Assembly: GCA_947649645.1 (NCBI GenBank)
Contig: CANSSP010000006.1
Span: 1 to 64,000 of the forward strand
DNA from: an uncultured Roseburia sp.
Lineage (GTDB): Bacteria > Bacillota > Clostridia > Lachnospirales > Lachnospiraceae
Length of the DNA: 64,000 nucleotides
Direction: 5' to 3'
Positions 33,865 to 42,688 of the stretch are shown one piece after another; the stretch's first letter is position 1, and every line of letters begins with the position of its first letter. A model generated the notes under the pieces. The model saw only the letters and a list, made by a program, of their open reading frames with translations, did no database searches and was not told where the DNA came from. The translations under genes were made by a program, and so were the position numbers.

Positions 33865-35100
33865 ATGGAAAATGTCAGACAGTACCGGATTTTGCAGGTA
33901 CACAATTTTTATCAGATTCCGGGCGGAGAGGATGTGGTCGTGCGGAACGAAAAGCGGCTTTTAGAGGAGCACGGGCATAAAGTGTTTACGTATTACCGGA
34001 CAAATAAGGAGCTTAATGAGCGGGGAATGATCGGAAAGCTGCTGCTTCCGTTTACGGCAGTCTATTCATTCCGCACGTGCAGGGAGGTAAAGGCGCTGAT
34101 ACGGAAAAATAAGATTGATATCGTACATGTACACAATACGCTGACGATGGTGAGTCCTTCTGTATTTTATGCGGCGTTTCAGTGCAATGTCCCTGTGGTG
34201 CAGACGCTGCACAATTTCCGTATGCTTTGTCCTGCGGGGTCTTTTTTCCGCAATAACATGATCTGTGAGGAATGTGTTTCCGGCGGGCTTAAGTGCGCGG
34301 TAAAACACAGCTGTTATCGCGCAAGCAGACTGCAGACGATCGTGAGCACGCTGATATTAAAGATACACCGGATGCTAGGGACTTATCGGAGAGTCAGTTT
34401 TATCTGTCTGACGGAGTTTAATAAAAATAAGCTGCTCGATTCTTTTGATGTTTCCCGTAAGCCGGAGCGCAGACGGATTGTCGATCCGTCGAGGATTTTT
34501 ATCAAACCGAATTTCACGTTTGCAGAAGGGATACAGCCGAGCAGCGAACCGGAATCGGAAGAGTATTTTCTGTTTGCCGGGCGGGTGGAGGCGTTAAAGG
34601 GCGTCGATATTGCGATCAGGGCGTTTGAGCGCATTCCGGACAAGCTGCTTTATATTGCCGGAACCGGGCCGATGCTGGAGGAAATGCAGACGTATGTGAG
34701 GGAACACGGTCTTTCCAACGTGAAGTTTCTCGGCTATCTGCAGAAAGAAGAGATGTCGGAGCGGTTTTATCATGCGAAGGCCGTCATTATGACGTCGCAG
34801 TGTTATGAGGCGTTTGCCATGACGATCGCGGAAGCGTATTCTTATGGCGTGCCGGTGATCGCCGGTCGTGTCGGAAATATGGAAGGCATGGTAAAGGAGG
34901 GTATCACGGGCGTAAAGTTTCAGTATGATTCCTCCGCGGATCTGGCGCGGAAAGTAAAAGAATTTGAAGAGATGGATATCGCGGCGCTCAAAGAGAACGC
35001 GCGTGAATTTTATCAGAAGCGTCTGCGCCCGGAAGACAATTACCGGAAGCTGGTGGAGATTTACGGGAGTATATCCCGCGGCAGAAAGGAAAGACAATGA
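33865..35100 (+). CDS. Glycosyltransferase family 4
   Basis: A 411-residue GT-B fold glycosyltransferase. The N-terminal acceptor domain has VHNFYQIPGGEDVVVRNEKR and IVHVHNTLTM; the donor domain has FLFAGRVEALKGVDIAIRAF and the family E-x7-E motif in CYEAFAMTIAEAYSYGVPVI. Start ATG 33865 follows GAGG at six bases; longer readings from 33790 overlap the previous gene. A four-cysteine loop (CPAG...CEECVSGGLKC) is seen in some members. The sugar transferred cannot be told from sequence. Confidence 0.92.
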   Translation: MENVRQYRILQVHNFYQIPGGEDVVVRNEKRLLEEHGHKVFTYYRTNKELNERGMIGKLLLPFTAVYSFRTCREVKALIRKNKIDIVHVHNTLTMVSPSVFYAAFQCNVPVVQTLHNFRMLCPAGSFFRNNMICEECVSGGLKCAVKHSCYRASRLQTIVSTLILKIHRMLGTYRRVSFICLTEFNKNKLLDSFDVSRKPERRRIVDPSRIFIKPNFTFAEGIQPSSEPESEEYFLFAGRVEALKGVDIAIRAFERIPDKLLYIAGTGPMLEEMQTYVREHGLSNVKFLGYLQKEEMSERFYHAKAVIMTSQCYEAFAMTIAEAYSYGVPVIAGRVGNMEGMVKEGITGVKFQYDSSADLARKVKEFEEMDIAALKENAREFYQKRLRPEDNYRKLVEIYGSISRGRKERQ

Positions 35101-36209
35101 AACGAGCCGTATTTATCACAAATATACCGTCCCCGTACCGGGTGGATTTTTTTTCCTATATGCAGAAAAATGTTCCGGAGTATGAATTTCATATTATTTT
35201 TTCCGGAGCGGGCATGGAGAACCGGAAGTGGAGTGTTGAACTTGCCGGACTCTCAAATTACCGGTTTTTAAAATCACGCACGATCATTATCCGCAGACGG
35301 TTTGATGACCGCTATGTTTTTCTGCCGTTGGGGGTGGAGGCGGCGTTAAAAGAGATAAGGCCGGATTTTGTCTTTGCAATGGAGTATAACCCGACGATTT
35401 TAAGGGCAGTGCACTGGTGCAGGAAAAAACATGTGCCGTTTATCAGCTGGACGGATGGAACGCTGCACTCGGAGCGGGCGATCGGAAAGGTACAGCGGTT
35501 ATCGAGGCGCTATATTATAAAACGGGCGGCGGCTTTTATCGCGAGCAGCACGGCTTCGCGGGAGGCACAGATCGCCTACGGAGCCGACCCGGCAAAGTGT
35601 TTTATTTCTTATCTGACAGTGGATATCAGAAAATATCTGGCGAAAAAAGATTCGTATGAGGCAAGGCAGCTTATCTATGTGGGCAGTCTGATTCAGCGCA
35701 AGGGGCTGGATCTGCTGCTGCCGGCGCTGGCAAAGACAGCGGACGATATCCGCCTTGTGATCGTAGGAGAGGGGCAGGAGCTGCCGCTCTTAAAGGAGCA
35801 GGCCAGGAAGCTTCGCATTGCAGAGCGGATATCTTTTAAAGGCTTTGTGGAGGGAGAGGGCCTGCGCAGCCTCTATCGGGATTCCGATGTTTTTATTTTG
35901 CCGACACGGGAGGATTGTTACGGACTCGTTATTTTAGAGGCGATGTGCGCGTCTCTTCCGGTTATCTCGTCAAAATATGCGGACGGGGCGCGGGACCTGG
36001 TCGTTGACGGGGAGAACGGCTATATTGTCGACCCGGAGGACACGGAAGCGTTTGCACGCGTTATCGACCGGATTTTTTCAGAGGGACGCCTGGCGCAGAT
36101 GGGGAACAACAGCTATGAAAAAGCACAGTCATTTTCGTTTTCCCGGGTGGCGGAGGGGTGTATCGCGGCGCTTCGGTATGTGGAGAGACAGCCGGCTGGG
36201 GAGGAGTGA
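35097..36209 (+). CDS. Glycosyltransferase family 4
   Basis: A 370-residue GT-B glycosyltransferase. The N-terminus TNIPSPYRVDFFSYM is typical of a GT4 group acting on surface polysaccharides. The donor domain has LIYVGSLIQRKGLDLLLPAL, VGEGQELPLLKEQA and TREDCYGLVILEAMCASLPV with the E-x7-E pair. Overlaps the previous gene by ATGA. The substrate is unknown. Confidence 0.92.
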   Translation: MKRAVFITNIPSPYRVDFFSYMQKNVPEYEFHIIFSGAGMENRKWSVELAGLSNYRFLKSRTIIIRRRFDDRYVFLPLGVEAALKEIRPDFVFAMEYNPTILRAVHWCRKKHVPFISWTDGTLHSERAIGKVQRLSRRYIIKRAAAFIASSTASREAQIAYGADPAKCFISYLTVDIRKYLAKKDSYEARQLIYVGSLIQRKGLDLLLPALAKTADDIRLVIVGEGQELPLLKEQARKLRIAERISFKGFVEGEGLRSLYRDSDVFILPTREDCYGLVILEAMCASLPVISSKYADGARDLVVDGENGYIVDPEDTEAFARVIDRIFSEGRLAQMGNNSYEKAQSFSFSRVAEGCIAALRYVERQPAGEE

Positions 36210-36277
36210 CGAAGCGCGGCCTGAAATCAGAGATTTCAGGTGTTTCTGCGCAAAAACAGCTTCGCAAGGAGGTTCGT

Positions 36278-37423
36278 GTGAGGAAAAAGAAGATTTTGTT
36301 TAATGGACTGGGAAACCGGGGATGGATCGGAGGCCTGTATTATCTGAAAAACATTTTGTTCAGCTGTCTGCAGAGTGACAGGATCAGAAAGAATTTTGAT
36401 CTTGTCGTGCTTATTGACCCGGAGCATGCGGATATTTTCGACTGCTTTCGGGACGGCGCCGGGGAGGAGGCATGCGTCGATATCCGTGTGCTTTCCGGTG
36501 AGCCAAAGTGGAAACTGGCTTTATATGAGATGAATCTGATCTGGCTTTGCGGCGTAAAATATTGTTATGCGCTGGAACTCAATAAAATCGGGCGTCTGTT
36601 CAAAAAGAGAGGGATTTTCTGGATTCCGGATTTTCAGCACAAAAATCTGCCGGAGTTTTTCGGGAAGGAGGAGCTGGCGGCGAAGGACGCTAATTTTCTC
36701 GCGGTGACGCAGATGCCAAATCCGCTTGTTTTAAGCAGTTTTGACGCAAAGAGGGATCTGGAGCGTTTTTACCCGGAACACAGATGCAGCGTCGCCGTGG
36801 TTCACTTTGTCTCGTATATCGAGTACGAGATCAGAGCCGTCACACCGGAGCTGGAGCAGAAGACAGCGCAGGCGTTCGGATTGAAGAAAAAGTATATTTA
36901 TCTGCCAAATCAGTTCTGGCAGCATAAAAATCATATTGTGGCGGTGAAGGCGATCGCGCTGCTTAAGGAGCGCGGCGCTCTGGCGGATTATGATTTTGTG
37001 TTTACCGGAAATCTTAAGGATTACCGTAATCCCGATTATATCGACCGTTTAAAAGAGGTTCTGGACGCGCCGGAAGTACGTGACTGTATCAGGGTGCTCG
37101 GCTTTGTCGACCGGATACAGCAGCTTGCCATCATGAAGAACGCCTGTTTTATTGTACAGCCTTCCCTGTGTGAGGGCTGGGGGACCGTTCTGGAGGACGC
37201 CAAAGTACTGGATAAGACCGTACTTTTGTCAGATATCCCGGTGCACAGAGAGCAGAAAAATGAGAAATGTTTTCTCTTTGACCCGCACAAGCCAGAAGAG
37301 CTGGCGGATCTGATGGAAGAGATGAGCGGCAGAGTGTTTTCGGAACAGATTAAGGACGGGATTGCCAATATGTACCGGGAGGCGCGCGAATACGCGAAAG
37401 CGCTGGAGGAGATTTTTGTCTGA
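36278..37423 (+). CDS. Glycosyltransferase family 4
   Basis: A 381-residue GT-B glycosyltransferase. The start is GTG 36278, five bases after AAGGAGG; an upstream open stretch overlaps the previous gene and lacks a site. N-terminal FNGLGNRGWIGGLYYLKNIL is followed by FWIPDFQHKNLPEFF. The donor domain includes YLPNQFWQHKNHIVAVKAI and SLCEGWGTVLEDAKVLDKTV. The substrate is unknown. The stop codon is followed by a gene remnant rather than by a tightly coupled gene, unlike elsewhere in this locus. Confidence 0.9.
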   Translation: MRKKKILFNGLGNRGWIGGLYYLKNILFSCLQSDRIRKNFDLVVLIDPEHADIFDCFRDGAGEEACVDIRVLSGEPKWKLALYEMNLIWLCGVKYCYALELNKIGRLFKKRGIFWIPDFQHKNLPEFFGKEELAAKDANFLAVTQMPNPLVLSSFDAKRDLERFYPEHRCSVAVVHFVSYIEYEIRAVTPELEQKTAQAFGLKKKYIYLPNQFWQHKNHIVAVKAIALLKERGALADYDFVFTGNLKDYRNPDYIDRLKEVLDAPEVRDCIRVLGFVDRIQQLAIMKNACFIVQPSLCEGWGTVLEDAKVLDKTVLLSDIPVHREQKNEKCFLFDPHKPEELADLMEEMSGRVFSEQIKDGIANMYREAREYAKALEEIFV

Positions 37424-37438
37424 AAAATAAAAAGATGG

Positions 37439-37525
37439 ATGCTGCTCCTGGCCGTGGTCACGGCGGCTGCGATATTGCCTGGCTTTCTGTTGTTTAACAT
37501 CTACCGGGATGATCATACACCATAA
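37439..37525 (+). pseudogene. Remnant of a membrane-anchored protein in a 397-base gap
   Basis: The stretch 37424-37820 is the only long gap in the polymer locus. It opens with a 28-residue reading (37439-37525) that looks like a real membrane anchor, MLLLAVVTAAAILPGFLLFN then IYRDDHTP and stop, preceded in frame by KIKRW. No continuation of a domain is found afterwards: a 71-residue reading at 37509-37724 has no ribosome site and an unconvincing composition. This looks like the start of a deleted gene. It could instead be a small membrane peptide. Confidence 0.4.
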
Positions 37526-37820
37526 GACGGCGGCGGGGCTCTTAACGGACGGGTGGAATCTGATGGGGAATGACTGTACAGCCATGCTTTCCGGTGTTAA
37601 AATAACAGAAGAGGTGCGGTATAGTGCAAAGTGGACTGGCAACGATATCACCGGCGGCCGGATTATCCCGGCGGTTTTCGGATCGTGCTTTTGCAATGTT
37701 GAGAGCGGCGGTACGGCCCGATGAGGTGTCGATCATGTGGGTTCGCAGAAAAAATAAAGGGAAAAAGCGCTTACTTTGGGGAGATCGTCTGGAAACCAAT
37801 GTGAGAAGAAAGGCAGCGTT

Positions 37821-38741
37821 ATGAAGAAGATGGTTATCACCGGCGTCAACGGTTTTATCGGGAGGAACGCCAAAGCATATTTTCAGAAGGAGTATGAAAT
37901 CACGGGAATTGATCTTGCGGCGCAGTATGGCGGCACGGGACCGATTTCGTATTTCCAGTGTAATCTGTCCCAAAATCCGGCGGAGCTTGCGGCGATTTTT
38001 ACAGACGTGCAGCCGGATGTCATTCTGCACTGTGCGGGCAGCGCCAATGTGGGAGCTTCCGTCATAAACCCGATGGCGGATCTCGACGGCAATCTTCACA
38101 GCCTTTATCAGCTCCTGCTGGCGCTGCGCTCTTTTGAGAAGAGGCCGAAGATTATTTTTTATTCGAGTGCGGCCGTCTATGGAAATCCGGTGCGCCTTCC
38201 GGTCGGGGAAGGAGATGCGCTGGCTCCTATCTCGCCCTACGGAGTGCACAAGCTGATGTGTGAGGAATTGTGCCGGTATTTTAACCGGGTGCACGGTTAC
38301 CGGATTCGTTCTGTCCGTATTTTCTCTGCCTATGGAAACGGAATACGCAAACAGATTTTGTGGGACATTTTTCAGAAATATCAGAATACCGGAAAGATTG
38401 AGCTGTTCGGGACGGGAAACGAGACGAGAGATTTTATCCATATATCGGATATTTTAAAGGCGCTGGCGCTTATTTTAGATTACGACGGCCCCGAGGAAGT
38501 GTTTAACGTGGCAAACGGCCAGGAAGTATCCATCCGGGCGCTCGCGGAAATTTATGCGAAGAAACTGGGGGCGGATGTGAACGTCGTGTCGTTTAACGGA
38601 GAGACGAAAGTCGGAGATCCACAGAACTGGAGGGCGGATATCTCTCTGCTCAAGAGGATCGGTTATGTCCGTGAGAAAGAACTGGAAGAGGGCGTCGCGG
38701 ACTATGTGGACTGGGTGAAAAGCGAGGGAACATATGAGTGA
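37821..38741 (+). CDS. NAD-dependent sugar epimerase/dehydratase (extended SDR)
   Basis: A 306-residue extended SDR. The cofactor motif is TGVNGFIGRNAKAYF; the strand IIFYSSAAVYG and catalytic-type YGVHK are intact; RDFIHISDILKALALIL is typical of nucleotide-sugar epimerases. It probably modifies a nucleotide sugar for one of the nearby transferases, but the substrate cannot be assigned. The start follows GAAAGG. The next gene overlaps its end by 8 bases. Confidence 0.88.
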   Translation: MKKMVITGVNGFIGRNAKAYFQKEYEITGIDLAAQYGGTGPISYFQCNLSQNPAELAAIFTDVQPDVILHCAGSANVGASVINPMADLDGNLHSLYQLLLALRSFEKRPKIIFYSSAAVYGNPVRLPVGEGDALAPISPYGVHKLMCEELCRYFNRVHGYRIRSVRIFSAYGNGIRKQILWDIFQKYQNTGKIELFGTGNETRDFIHISDILKALALILDYDGPEEVFNVANGQEVSIRALAEIYAKKLGADVNVVSFNGETKVGDPQNWRADISLLKRIGYVREKELEEGVADYVDWVKSEGTYE

Positions 38742-39678
38742 GAGAGGGAAGACGGCCCCGGTGATTCTGTTTACGTATAACCGGCCGGAACACACGATGA
38801 GAACAATAGAAGCGCTCGCGGCCAATGAGCTGGCGGATCAGACGGAGCTTTTTATTTATTCCGACGCCGCGAAAAAAGAAAGCGATGCGGCGAAAGTGCA
38901 GAAGATCCGCAATTATGCGGTAAAGCTGACAGGATTTTCGTCCGTGACGTTGACGGCGCGGGCGGAAAACTATGGGCTTGCCCGCAACGTGATCGAGGGT
39001 GTGACGGAGGTGGTAAATCGATCTGGCAGGGTGATCGTGCTTGAGGATGATCTGGTGACAAACCGCTATTTCCTGCGTTTTATGAACGACGGGTTAAACC
39101 GCTACGAGAATGAAAAAAGAGTTACGGGGATTACAGGTTTTTCGCATTTCAGAGATGATTTTTCTTATCCGTATGAGAGCTATTTTCACACGCTGACGGG
39201 GACGAGCTGGTCGTGGGCGACCTGGGCGGACCGCTGGGCACATTTTGACGCGGTCTGCAGTGACTGGACGGATATGATTGGCGACAGCCGGCTGCGCAGG
39301 GCTTTTAATTACGATAACACCTATGATTTTTATAAGATCATGAAGATGCAGCAGACCGATACAGGGACAGATTCGTGGGCCATCCGCTGGTACTGGACAA
39401 ATTTCCGGCGGAACGGTTTTATCCTCTCTCCGGCGAAATCGCTTGTGAATAATGAGGGGTGGGACGGAAGCGGGACGCACTGCGGGGCGGAGACAGAATC
39501 TGTTTTTGAACACAGGCTTAAGACGGATCATGCGATCACATATTTTCCGGACGAGATCTGTGAGACAAAGGAAGCACACAGGCTGATGAAGCGGATGCTG
39601 ATCAGGGAATCACAGCCGAATCTGTTAAAGCGCTTCTATCACGTGGTGGCGCGCAGGAATTATATAGGGCAGACGTAA
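38734..39678 (+). CDS. GT-A-type glycosyltransferase
   Basis: A 314-residue GT-A fold enzyme. The N-terminus APVILFTYNRPEHTMRTIEA is a GT2-like start, and RVIVLEDDLVTNRYFLRFMN supplies the metal-binding acidic motif (EDD). A tryptophan-rich stretch SWSWATWADRWAHF follows, known in a subgroup of capsule glycosyltransferases. Start ATG follows GAGGGA inside the preceding gene. The donor and acceptor are unknown. Confidence 0.85.
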   Translation: MSERGKTAPVILFTYNRPEHTMRTIEALAANELADQTELFIYSDAAKKESDAAKVQKIRNYAVKLTGFSSVTLTARAENYGLARNVIEGVTEVVNRSGRVIVLEDDLVTNRYFLRFMNDGLNRYENEKRVTGITGFSHFRDDFSYPYESYFHTLTGTSWSWATWADRWAHFDAVCSDWTDMIGDSRLRRAFNYDNTYDFYKIMKMQQTDTGTDSWAIRWYWTNFRRNGFILSPAKSLVNNEGWDGSGTHCGAETESVFEHRLKTDHAITYFPDEICETKEAHRLMKRMLIRESQPNLLKRFYHVVARRNYIGQT

Positions 39679-39691
39679 GGGGGAAAAGGCG

Positions 39692-40591
39692 GTGAATGTC
39701 AGTTTTGTGATTTTAAATTATAAGGCATACACGGAGGCGGAGGCCTGTGCTTTGTCCATTCTTCGCACACAGACTTATCCCGACATCCGCATTGTCATCG
39801 TGGATAACGGTTCCGGAAATGGGAGCGTGGAAAAATTAAGGCAGCGTTTTTCGGAAGAAAAGCGGGTGCACGTCATCGCTTCGGAGAAAAATCTGGGGTT
39901 TGCATGCGGCAACAATCTGGGGATACAGTATGCGAGAAAAGAATTTCACCCTGCGTTTATTGTGGTGGCAAACAGCGATATCCTGTTTGAGCAGAGTGAT
40001 TACTGTGAGCAGCTTTTTGCGATTTACCGCGACAGACCATATGCCGTTTTAGGCGGAGATATCGTCGATGCCGGGAGGACGCAGCATTTTAATCCCGTGG
40101 CACGGGAGCGCCGGTATACACGGAATTATATGAGAAAGCAGGTGGCTGTTTCCTGGGCGAAAGCGGTTGCTTATAAGCTTCTGCGTGTTATCGGATGTAA
40201 AAGGAATAGCGGGGAGAGGGGAGATGCGAAGCCTGCCGCCACGCGCGAAATCGGCGGGCGGCATGTAGCGGCGGACAGCCGGGTGGAGGAGCCGATGGAA
40301 GGCGTGCTTCTGCACGGCTGCTGTCTTGTCTTTTCGGAGGATTTTTTTGCTGAAATGGACGGCTTTTATGACAGGACATTTTTGTATGCAGAGGAGGAAA
40401 TTCTGTATTATCTTGCCGGAAAGAAAGGACTGACCATGTTGTATTCGCCCAGGGTGACATGTGTGCACAAAGAGGCCGCAACGACAAAAACCATCCGGAA
40501 AGACTTCTGTGACGCGAAAGTTTTTTATTTTTCCCATATCACGTGGTCGTACCGGGTTTTTCTGAAGCTGATGAAGGAATATGAGCGATGA
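39692..40591 (+). CDS. Glycosyltransferase family 2
   Basis: A 299-residue GT2 enzyme with GTG start after AAGGGGGAAAAGG. The N-terminus SFVILNYKAYTEAEACALSI, nucleotide-binding VIVDNGSGNGS, EKNLGFACGNNLGIQYA and the DxD-like NSDILFE are typical of rhamnosyltransferase-like GT2 members. The motif YDRTFLYAEEEILYYLAGKK fits the acceptor side. A rhamnosyltransferase-like role would fit the rfb genes but is inferred. Overlaps the next gene by ATGA. Confidence 0.9.
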   Translation: MNVSFVILNYKAYTEAEACALSILRTQTYPDIRIVIVDNGSGNGSVEKLRQRFSEEKRVHVIASEKNLGFACGNNLGIQYARKEFHPAFIVVANSDILFEQSDYCEQLFAIYRDRPYAVLGGDIVDAGRTQHFNPVARERRYTRNYMRKQVAVSWAKAVAYKLLRVIGCKRNSGERGDAKPAATREIGGRHVAADSRVEEPMEGVLLHGCCLVFSEDFFAEMDGFYDRTFLYAEEEILYYLAGKKGLTMLYSPRVTCVHKEAATTKTIRKDFCDAKVFYFSHITWSYRVFLKLMKEYER

Positions 40592-41781
40592 GCAGAAAAA
40601 AGCTATTAATGCTCTGTTACAGGGCGCCATACCCGCTGAAGTCGGGAAGTGAGATCAGGATGTATCAGTTCCTGGAGATTCTGTCCGGAAAATATGATAT
40701 CACGCTTTTATATCTGCAGGAGGGCAAAGAAACCGCCTCTATGCGTCCTTTGTACGAAAAGTGCAGACAGGTTGAATCGTTTCGGGTTGCGAAGTGGAAA
40801 AGATACCTGCAGGCACTGTATGGGTATTTCTTTTTAAGGCAGCCGCTGCAGATTGGCTATTTCCATTCAGATGCCATGCAGCGGTGGATGGATACGCACA
40901 TCGGGGAATATCCCGATATTTTGTGTATGCATGTCAGGACCATACAGTATGTCCTTGGCGTTAAAGAGGAAAAGCGGCGCGGAAAACGGATATTTCTGGA
41001 CGGAATCGACGCCATCACGCTGAATTATTACAATTCGTACCAGACATCGCACGGCGTCCGGAAGCTGGTAAACAGAATGGAATATCGGAGAATGGCAGAG
41101 TATGAGAGAAAGGCGTATTCGAAGGCGGATGAAACCATCCTGATTTCAGAGCGCGACAGGGATTATATCGTCGGACACCTTAATGCAGACTGCAGCCCGT
41201 CGGTAATCTTTAACTATGCGATTGATTATGGATATCAGCCGGAACTGAAAAAACAGGAGTATACCATTGCGTTTATGGGAAAAATGAATTATGCCCCGAA
41301 TGTGGACGCCGTGCTTTTCTTTGTAAAGAACAGTTATCACAGGCTGAAACGCCGGTATCCGGAATTACAGTTCAGGATTATCGGGGGCAATGCGACGGCA
41401 GAGATCAGAAAGCTGGGGGAGACGGACGGTATCCGGCTGCTGGGATTTGTCGAGAATCCGGCACGGCATCTGCAGGAGGCGTCTGTCGTGATTGCCCCGA
41501 TGATCAGTGGTTCGGGGCTGCAGAATAAGATTGTGCAGGCGATGTATCTGGGGTGCGCGGTTCTGACGACGCCTGTGGGCGCAGACGGATTAAAGAACGT
41601 GACCGGACAGGAACTGATTATTGCGGACAGGGAAAACATCGGTGAAAAACTGGCATACTATCTGCGGCCGGAGGCAAAAGAGGAGCTCAGAGAAATCGGG
41701 CAGAATGCCCGCGCATATATTGAGCGGTATTACAGCCGTGGAAAAATCGAGCAGGATGTTCTGAGACTGTTTTCGCCGTAA
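40588..41781 (+). CDS. Glycosyltransferase family 4
   Basis: A 397-residue GT-B glycosyltransferase. N-terminal LLMLCYRAPYPLKSGSEIRM, middle FLDGIDAITLNYYNSY, donor domain IAFMGKMNYAPNVDAVLFF, LLGFVENPARHLQEASVVIA and GSGLQNKIVQAMYLGCAVLT. This pattern is shared with exopolysaccharide transferases of the sugar transferase/TuaH-like group. It is the last gene before an internal promoter, so it may end the first transcription unit. Confidence 0.9.
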   Translation: MSRKKLLMLCYRAPYPLKSGSEIRMYQFLEILSGKYDITLLYLQEGKETASMRPLYEKCRQVESFRVAKWKRYLQALYGYFFLRQPLQIGYFHSDAMQRWMDTHIGEYPDILCMHVRTIQYVLGVKEEKRRGKRIFLDGIDAITLNYYNSYQTSHGVRKLVNRMEYRRMAEYERKAYSKADETILISERDRDYIVGHLNADCSPSVIFNYAIDYGYQPELKKQEYTIAFMGKMNYAPNVDAVLFFVKNSYHRLKRRYPELQFRIIGGNATAEIRKLGETDGIRLLGFVENPARHLQEASVVIAPMISGSGLQNKIVQAMYLGCAVLTTPVGADGLKNVTGQELIIADRENIGEKLAYYLRPEAKEELREIGQNARAYIERYYSRGKIEQDVLRLFSP

Positions 41782-41790
41782 AGCGCTTGT

Positions 41791-41819
41791 TTGACTTTAA
41801 AAATGTGATATGATAAAAT
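41791..41819 (+). promoter_or_regulatory. Internal promoter before licD
   Basis: TTGACT (41791-41796), a 17-nt spacer and TAAAAT (41814-41819). The start codon at 41834 is only 14 bases beyond the -10 box, so the transcript would have a very short leader with part of the GGGGG site at 41822-41826. Confidence 0.68.
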
Positions 41820-41833
41820 GACGGGGGTTTCTT

Positions 41834-42628
41834 ATGGAGTCCGGATTGGAAAAACTGCAGGGCCGGCTGCTTGAAATGTATGACGCATTTTCCGGTCTGG
41901 CAGAAAAAGAGCATCTTACGGTTTTTCTCGTGGGCGGGTCTGCTCTGGGCGCCGTCCGCCATCAGGGGTTTATCCCCTGGGATGACGATATCGACGCCGC
42001 GATGCTGCGCGCGGATTTTGAGAAGATGGAGCATATTCTGGCGGCCCGGGACAACCGGATCGGGGAGTTTCGGTATCTTCCGGCAGAGAATGAGACGTAT
42101 CCGGACGCGCCGGTCGGACACCTTTATGACGGGCACGTGGTGGACAGGAAGGGATACCGCGGGGCCGTAAAGATCGACATTCATCCGCTGGACGGGGTGC
42201 CCGAGAGCGGTATCTTAAGAAAGGTACAGAATATCAGTTCAAAGATTTATTATTTATATGTATACCATCATCCGGCAAAGAACAAAGGGCGTCTGATGCG
42301 TTTTCTTACGAGGCTGATTCTTCTGGCAACGCCGGAATGCATGCGCAGAGGGCTGGTAAAGAGGCTGAAAAAAAGGATTACCGCCTGGAACAGTGGGGAT
42401 GTGCGTGCGGTCTGCAGTCTGTTCGGGGAGGCCGGATACGTAAGAGAGATTCTTCCGGTTTCTGTCGTGCAGCCGCCGCGTTCCATCACGTTTGCCTCGC
42501 GTGAGTATAAAACGTTTCACGAGGTGGAACGGTATCTGTCGCAGCGTTACGGTCCGGATTATATGGAACTGCCGCCTGTGGAGGAGAGGAGGCCGCGACA
42601 CGGGACGGATACAGCCAGTATCTCATAG
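41834..42628 (+). CDS. LicD-family phosphotransferase
   Basis: A 264-residue cytoplasmic enzyme of the LicD family, which transfers phosphorylcholine or related phospho-alcohols to teichoic acids and surface glycans. The family core is unmistakable: FLVGGSALGAVRHQGFIPW followed by DDDIDAAM, the nucleotidyltransferase-fold metal site, then VKIDIHPLDGVP and the C-terminal YLSQRYGPDYMELPP. It stands at the head of the teichoic-acid-like half of the locus, behind its own promoter. The exact phospho-group is unknown; no choline uptake or CTP:choline genes are in view. Confidence 0.92.
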   Translation: MESGLEKLQGRLLEMYDAFSGLAEKEHLTVFLVGGSALGAVRHQGFIPWDDDIDAAMLRADFEKMEHILAARDNRIGEFRYLPAENETYPDAPVGHLYDGHVVDRKGYRGAVKIDIHPLDGVPESGILRKVQNISSKIYYLYVYHHPAKNKGRLMRFLTRLILLATPECMRRGLVKRLKKRITAWNSGDVRAVCSLFGEAGYVREILPVSVVQPPRSITFASREYKTFHEVERYLSQRYGPDYMELPPVEERRPRHGTDTASIS

Positions 42629-42688
42629 GATGTTGACGGATGCTCTGATCGATGAAAACACCGCAGAGGATTTATCGGGAAGGATAAG

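Noticed and set aside
37542-38441. A 299-codon minus-strand open reading over the gap and the SDR gene
   Set aside because: Antisense to the SDR at 37821 with intact motifs; composition and lack of a ribosome site mark it as a shadow, so it does not explain the 397-base gap.
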